Part shown: positions 59,914-64,000 of the stretch, one piece after another
How positions within the stretch are numbered: the stretch's first letter is position 1
Layout: the number at the start of each line of letters is the position of its first letter
Source: Xenorhabdus yunnanensis
GTDB lineage: Bacteria > Pseudomonadota > Gammaproteobacteria > Enterobacterales > Enterobacteriaceae
Length of the DNA stretch: 64,000 nt
Assembly: GCF_028598805.1 (NCBI RefSeq)
Contig: NZ_JAQRFI010000008.1
Coordinates: 1-64,000, forward strand
Direction of reading: 5' to 3'
Position numbers and translations under genes: made by a program
Notes under the pieces: generated by a model
Told to the model about the DNA's origin: nothing
Seen by the model: the letters and a program-made list of their open reading frames with translations, nothing else
Database searches by the model: none

Positions 59914-61965
59914 TTACCACTGGTAGCTGACAAACAATTTAGCATTACGACCATTTTGTGGCGCTCCTTGCGATGAGTAATAGGCTTTATCAAAAGCGTT
60001 ACCCAGTACGACGGAGGTAGTTAACCCTTTTAATGTTCCATCACCGTGATAACTGACGTAGAAGTCATTGACACCATAACCCGCGTATTGGGTGATCTTC
60101 TGACCACGTTCGTTTCTATCACCATTTACCCCTCTGAGTTTGGTATGCTGAGTAAATTTACCAATCCACCCGATGGAAAAGCCTGTTGTGGATAATGGAA
60201 TGTCCAAAGTGCTGGTTAGGGTGTCGGGGCTGAGGGCTTCTATAGATGCTCCATTTTCTTCGTTTTTGCCGGTTGTATGGTTGTAAGCGAGAGCCCAGGA
60301 GAACCAATCAGAATCATACGTCATGGAAACATCCCAACCCCAAATTTTGGCTTTTGGAATATTGAAAGATGTTGTAAATCTCATATCAGGCGTCACAGTA
60401 GATGATATGTAGTCTTTCGCCTTAGTATCAAAATAGCTGGCTTTAAATTTCAGATCATCATTGCTGGCAAACAGTCCATCGAAACGTAGTCCGAAACCAT
60501 ATTCCTGAGTTTCATTGCTTTCAGGGCGCAAGTTTGGATTTGGTTTCCAATAGTTTGTAAGTCCGGGACCTCCGCTTTTTGAAGGCATATAAAAATGTTT
60601 CGAATCGTTATACACTTCTCCCATGGTCGGAGAACGAAATGCCTGTGAATAGGAGGCAAATAGCATTGACCAATCTGTAGGGGTAATACTAATAGCACCT
60701 TTTGATGACCATTTGTCGGCCTTGATGTCGTTATATTTGCTATTTGAGGCTTTGTAATTGTCGTAACGTGTACCTGCGATAAACGAGACAGGCAAATCAC
60801 GCAGAGTCATTTCGTCCTGTAGCCAACCAGATGCAAAGCGGATATCTGCGTTAGGAAATCCTTCTACAATACTGCTACTTGGCTTTTGTTTTTGTTTGTA
60901 GACTTCGCTACCATAGGTAAATTGATGTGCAGCAAAGGCAGTGGTTCCCAGATGAGAGCGGTTTTCAAGTTTTATACCATAAGTTTCTTGTTTACGGCCT
61001 TCAAAACCTTTGTCTTTACTTTTGTTATTAATATTTATATCGGAATAATAAATATCCGCTCTAGCGTTTAACCAGCTATATTTTTCAGGATTTAATTGAT
61101 AAGACAACTGAGCATCACGCTGTGCGGTGGTGCGATCTATCCGTTGATTTTTAACATTGCTTAGAGATTGAGGGTTGTTAGGCTCATGTGCTTCATTACG
61201 GTAATAACGCAGATTGCCGCTAAGTTTTTGGCTGTCATTGATCTGCCAAGAGCCTTTTGCCAATAGATTACCAATGGTTTCGTCATTCTGGTCTTTTACG
61301 CCATTCCCGTAGCGGAGATTACCCACATCACGGGTACCAAATGCAACTAAACCATCAAACTGTTCTGTTTTACCAAATGCAGTTCCTCCGAATCCCAAAC
61401 TATGGTCACCGCTTCCTGCACGGCTAAAGACGCGAAATCCACTATTTTTACCTTCTTCCAATAAATCAGTAGCATCTACTGTTTGATAGGCAATAACACC
61501 ACCCAGAGCGCCACTACCATATAACAGCGCGGATGGGCCACGAACGACTTCAACCTGCTTGATCAGCGCAGGATCGAGGAATACGCCATTGATATGCCCT
61601 GTATCGGTTCCTTGTCGAATGCCATCAACGAGAGTCAATACACCTTTTTGGGAGTACCCTCGCATACTGATGTCTTGTCCATTGGCACGATCAGTGCCTG
61701 CGATATTGATGCCTGGGATATTACGCAGTAAATCATTCGCATTGCCTGCAATTTTATTATTGGCTGAATTACCTTCAATGACTGTAACCATCATGGGGGC
61801 TTCAAAACTGTCACGCTGGTTGCCAGTGGCATATACAGTCAAAGTATCCTTGGATGATTTATCTTTTTCGGCATGTACTGTTGCTGCATTTGCAGAAGAT
61901 AAACTCGCAAGGACGACGACACTCAATGTAGACAGTTTCAGGTTTGGTGGTTTAATTAGAGTCAT
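59914..61965 (-). CDS. hmuR: TonB-dependent haemin receptor HmuR
   Basis: The outer-membrane receptor for haem. The 683-aa precursor has a signal peptide (ending near SSANA), the TonB box DTLTVYA, a plug domain with LLRNIPGINIAG and RGPSALLYGSGALGG, and a 22-strand barrel ending in the aromatic VSYQW. The haem-receptor motifs appear as FRSP (FRAP type) and NPNL (PNPNLRPES). The ATG at 61965 is chosen because GGAG lies 10 nt upstream; the frame opens at a TTG at 61974. First large gene of hmuRSTUV. Confidence 0.94.
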   Translation of the reverse strand: MTLIKPPNLKLSTLSVVVLASLSSANAATVHAEKDKSSKDTLTVYATGNQRDSFEAPMMVTVIEGNSANNKIAGNANDLLRNIPGINIAGTDRANGQDISMRGYSQKGVLTLVDGIRQGTDTGHINGVFLDPALIKQVEVVRGPSALLYGSGALGGVIAYQTVDATDLLEEGKNSGFRVFSRAGSGDHSLGFGGTAFGKTEQFDGLVAFGTRDVGNLRYGNGVKDQNDETIGNLLAKGSWQINDSQKLSGNLRYYRNEAHEPNNPQSLSNVKNQRIDRTTAQRDAQLSYQLNPEKYSWLNARADIYYSDININNKSKDKGFEGRKQETYGIKLENRSHLGTTAFAAHQFTYGSEVYKQKQKPSSSIVEGFPNADIRFASGWLQDEMTLRDLPVSFIAGTRYDNYKASNSKYNDIKADKWSSKGAISITPTDWSMLFASYSQAFRSPTMGEVYNDSKHFYMPSKSGGPGLTNYWKPNPNLRPESNETQEYGFGLRFDGLFASNDDLKFKASYFDTKAKDYISSTVTPDMRFTTSFNIPKAKIWGWDVSMTYDSDWFSWALAYNHTTGKNEENGASIEALSPDTLTSTLDIPLSTTGFSIGWIGKFTQHTKLRGVNGDRNERGQKITQYAGYGVNDFYVSYHGDGTLKGLTTSVVLGNAFDKAYYSSQGAPQNGRNAKLFVSYQW

Positions 61966-62028
61966 GCAGGTCAATCTCCATGCTGAAATAGTGTGTTTTT
62001 ATTAATACAAATCACTGAACACAATTAA

Positions 62029-62277
62029 CTAAAAACCTCGCTGATATTCAGAAGATAAGCTTGTTAGGTTTCTTATTGCCTCAGCATAAATTTGCTGGAT
62101 TTGGTCGGATGTAATCGGAAAATCTGCGTGATAGCCAATTTCCATAGCATACGGCCTTCCCGATAGTTGTTGACCATCGATACAATTGATCTTTACAGAA
62201 TCGTTGGATAGATCAGGAAGAATCTGCTGCTGCAGGAGAATAGTGTAGCGACGTTGATAATGTGCTAATTTTTCCAT
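62029..62277 (-). CDS. Small hypothetical protein at the hemP position
   Basis: An 82-aa ORF between the Fur box and hmuR, on the operon strand. It has no signal peptide or membrane span. The N-terminal third is helical and basic (EKLAHYQRRYTILLQQQ), followed by a mixed segment (INCIDGQQLSGRPYAMEIG). In related haemin loci this place holds hemP/hmuP, but this sequence lacks the HemP pattern. There is no good ribosome-binding site before the ATG, so expression is uncertain. I do not recognise the family. Confidence 0.55.
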   Translation of the reverse strand: MEKLAHYQRRYTILLQQQILPDLSNDSVKINCIDGQQLSGRPYAMEIGYHADFPITSDQIQQIYAEAIRNLTSLSSEYQRGF

Positions 62278-62308
62278 AACCAAATATGAACAATAATTAT
62301 TCTAATAT

Positions 62309-62323
62309 TGAGAATAATTATCG
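62309..62323 (-). promoter_or_regulatory. Fur box of the hmu operon
   Basis: TGAGAATAATTATCG matches the 7-1-7 Fur core TGATAAT-N-ATTATCA at 12 of 14 arm positions. It lies upstream of the small ORF and hmuR. Similar GATAAT/ATTATT elements flank it (62291-62308), suggesting an extended site. Confidence 0.75.
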
Positions 62324-62454
62324 TTTCAATGATAGTTAACTTCAAGTTATTTTTTTTATACCTGAATTTGAGTAGTAATATTTTGATTTTAAATGATTTG
62401 TTTTTGTAGGTGGCTGGCTCCATCAAGTGTTAGGAGCCAGAATAAGGAAAGGAT

Positions 62455-63501
62455 TCAGGAACGATTTTTCATGGCTTCGTCTAGGATACTGATAAATTTC
62501 TCCGTATCTTGCCAGCCAAGGCATGGATCAGTAATCGATTGTCCGTATGTCAAAGACTCTCCTTTGATTACTTTTTGTGTCCCCTCGACTAAAAAGCTTT
62601 CGGCCATAACACCAGCAATGGCTGTTGAACCGGATTTGACTTGTTCACCAATATTTCTGGCTATATCCAGCTGACGACGATGAATTTTCTGGCAATTAGC
62701 ATGGCTGCAATCCACAATCAGACGTTCAGGTAAGTGCAATTCACGTAACTTATGGCAGGTTGCTGCAATATCTTCGGCACTGTAATTCGGTTTTTTCCCA
62801 CCACGCATAATAATATGTCCATAAGGATTCCCGTTGGTTTGATAAATGGTCATCTGACCGTTTTTATCAGGGGACAAAAACATATGTTTGGTTTGTGCTG
62901 CACGTATTGCATCAATGGCGATAAGCGTATTGCCATCCGTCCCATTTTTAAAGCCAACTGGGCATGACAAGGCCGAGGCCATTTCTCGGTGAATTTGGCT
63001 CTCTGTTGTTCTGGCACCGATAGCCCCCCAACTAATTAAATCGGCAATGTATTGACCGGTGACCATGTCCAGAAATTCTGTAGCAGTCGGAACGCCCAAG
63101 TCATTGATATCAATGAGTAGCTTGCGGGCAAGGGAGATCCCTTTATTTATCTGGCAAGAGCCATCCAATATAGGATCTGAAATTAAGCCTTTCCAGCCAA
63201 CGACTGTTCTCGGTTTTTCGAAATAAGTTCGCATCACAATTTCTAGATTGTGCTGATATTTTTCGCGTAGAGTGCGTAAACGGGAGGCATAATCAAGAGC
63301 TGCATCAATATCATGAATGGAACAGGGACCAATAATGACCAGTAAACGTTGATCATCTCCTGTCAGGATGGATTCAATACGCTTTCGTGACAATGTCACA
63401 TTTTGCAAGGTCTTGTCTGATATAGGATATTGCTTTGTAAGCGTTTTAGGTGTTATCAGGCTATCAATGCGGTGGGTTCTTAACTCATCTGTTCTGTACA
63501 T
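62455..63501 (-). CDS. aroH: 3-deoxy-7-phosphoheptulonate synthase AroH (DAHP synthase)
   Basis: The first enzyme of the shikimate pathway: phosphoenolpyruvate plus erythrose 4-phosphate to DAHP. The 348-aa sequence has IGPCSIHD, MRTYFEKPRTVVGWKGLISDP, GARTTESQ and MRGGKKPNY, with the metal-ligand Cys in GPCS. It is called AroH (Trp-sensitive isozyme) from sequence and from the ppsR neighbour, as in E. coli. I could not find a TrpR operator (ACTAGT core) upstream, so tryptophan repression may be lost or different here. Confidence 0.93.
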   Translation of the reverse strand: MYRTDELRTHRIDSLITPKTLTKQYPISDKTLQNVTLSRKRIESILTGDDQRLLVIIGPCSIHDIDAALDYASRLRTLREKYQHNLEIVMRTYFEKPRTVVGWKGLISDPILDGSCQINKGISLARKLLIDINDLGVPTATEFLDMVTGQYIADLISWGAIGARTTESQIHREMASALSCPVGFKNGTDGNTLIAIDAIRAAQTKHMFLSPDKNGQMTIYQTNGNPYGHIIMRGGKKPNYSAEDIAATCHKLRELHLPERLIVDCSHANCQKIHRRQLDIARNIGEQVKSGSTAIAGVMAESFLVEGTQKVIKGESLTYGQSITDPCLGWQDTEKFISILDEAMKNRS

Positions 63502-63655
63502 ATACTTTCTCGAATTCTACTTCACATTGAGACAGTGTCTGAAATGACTGGGGAATCACAATAACTCAACTTCCAGCAAATTCAACAGACAATCATGATA
63601 TTTATGCGAGAAAGTGTTGTGAATAAATTTTGTCAAATATGCTTGTGTTCTGAGA

Positions 63656-64000
63656 TCAGAACATACGACGTTTCAGTCCCATTCGATCAATAATTTTAGC
63701 CGAAATCTCTTCGACAGAATAATTGGTGGTATTTAGGTAATTAATATTATTTTTCCGGAATAAAGCTTCAACTTCAGCAATTTCGACTCGACATTGGCGT
63801 AATGAAGCATAACGACTATTTTCCCTCCGTTCTTCACGAATAGCAGCAAGCCTTTCCGGGCTAATAGTTAGACCAAATAATTTATGCTGAAAAGACTTCA
63901 AGGCTACAGGTAATTGTAAATTATCCATATCGTCTGCGGTGAAAGGATAATTTGCTGCCTGAATGCCAAATTGCATTGCAAGGTAGAGGCTGGTTGGTGT
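63656..64000 (-). CDS. ppsR: PEP synthase regulatory protein PpsR (partial)
   Basis: A bifunctional kinase/pyrophosphorylase (DUF299) that inactivates and reactivates PEP synthetase by phosphorylating a threonine next to the catalytic histidine. Only the C-terminal about 114 codons are in the window; the frame stays open to 64000. The conserved [34 protein letters not shown], and the [10 protein letters not shown] motif leave little doubt. Its neighbour aroH is the same as in E. coli. Confidence 0.93.
   Translation of the reverse strand, partial: TPTSLYLAMQFGIQAANYPFTADDMDNLQLPVALKSFQHKLFGLTISPERLAAIREERRENSRYASLRQCRVEIAEVEALFRKNNINYLNTTNYSVEEISAKIIDRMGLKRRMF

Overview
The window is chromosomal DNA of a low-GC gammaproteobacterium of the order Enterobacterales. 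Gene blocks that are neighbours in Escherichia coli keep their order here (yobD-manXYZ-sdaA-nudL-pabB-yoaH, msrC-proQ-prc-htpX, tcyP-ydjM-hxpB-yniB-yniA, thrS-infC-rpmI-rplT-pheM-pheST-ihfA-btuCD, aroH-ppsR). The AT-rich base composition, several ERIC elements, and the mix of arn, yfe, hmu and pip genes suggest the family Morganellaceae, most likely Xenorhabdus or Photorhabdus. That assignment is inference from gene content and has not been checked by a database search.

Layout. 1-1.6 kb: a tyrosine recombinase with a repeat-rich flank, probably one end of an integrated element. 1.7-4.6 kb: uhpB-uhpC without uhpA or uhpT. 4.9-12.1 kb: rlmA, mntP (behind a manganese riboswitch and a Fur-like box), yobD, manXYZ and sdaA. 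12.3-20.5 kb: nudL, pabB, yoaH, yebF, pip, holE, ftnA, copCD, yebY, the small RNA SdsR, and msrC. 20.6-24.6 kb: proQ, prc, htpX. 24.8-34.7 kb: tcyP, ydjM (LexA box), hxpB, yniB, yniA, the yfeABCD Mn/Fe ABC transporter (Fur box), and emtA. 34.7-35.4 kb: a decayed patch holding a cbrC remnant and probable inositol-monophosphatase fragments. 35.4-44.1 kb: a DUF817 membrane protein, then the translation block thrS to ihfA with its known RNA regulatory devices. 44.1-54.2 kb: btuCD, the complete arnBCADTEF lipid A-modification operon behind a PhoP-type promoter, and nlpC. 54.3-64 kb: lplA, a MarA/SoxS-like regulator, the hmuRSTUV haem-uptake operon (Fur box), aroH, and ppsR, which runs off the window.

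Metal homeostasis recurs: MntP (Mn export), YfeABCD (Mn/Fe import), FtnA (iron storage), HmuRSTUV (haem) and CopCD (copper), with Fur-like boxes at mntP, yfeA and hmu. Almost all genes are recognisable core genes. The unusual parts are structural. A 115-bp tandem duplication at the pheT/ihfA junction has made an intact 36-codon chimeric ORF. Short 15-17 bp tandem repeats lie inside or beside rlmA, ydjM, the araC-type gene and hmuR/hmuS. Asn-rich insertions occur in Prc and CopD. ERIC copies sit on a stop codon and in a riboswitch leader. The recombinase flank carries nested inverted repeats. I see no tRNA, rRNA, CRISPR array or complete insertion sequence. I did not find a clearly new multi-gene system.
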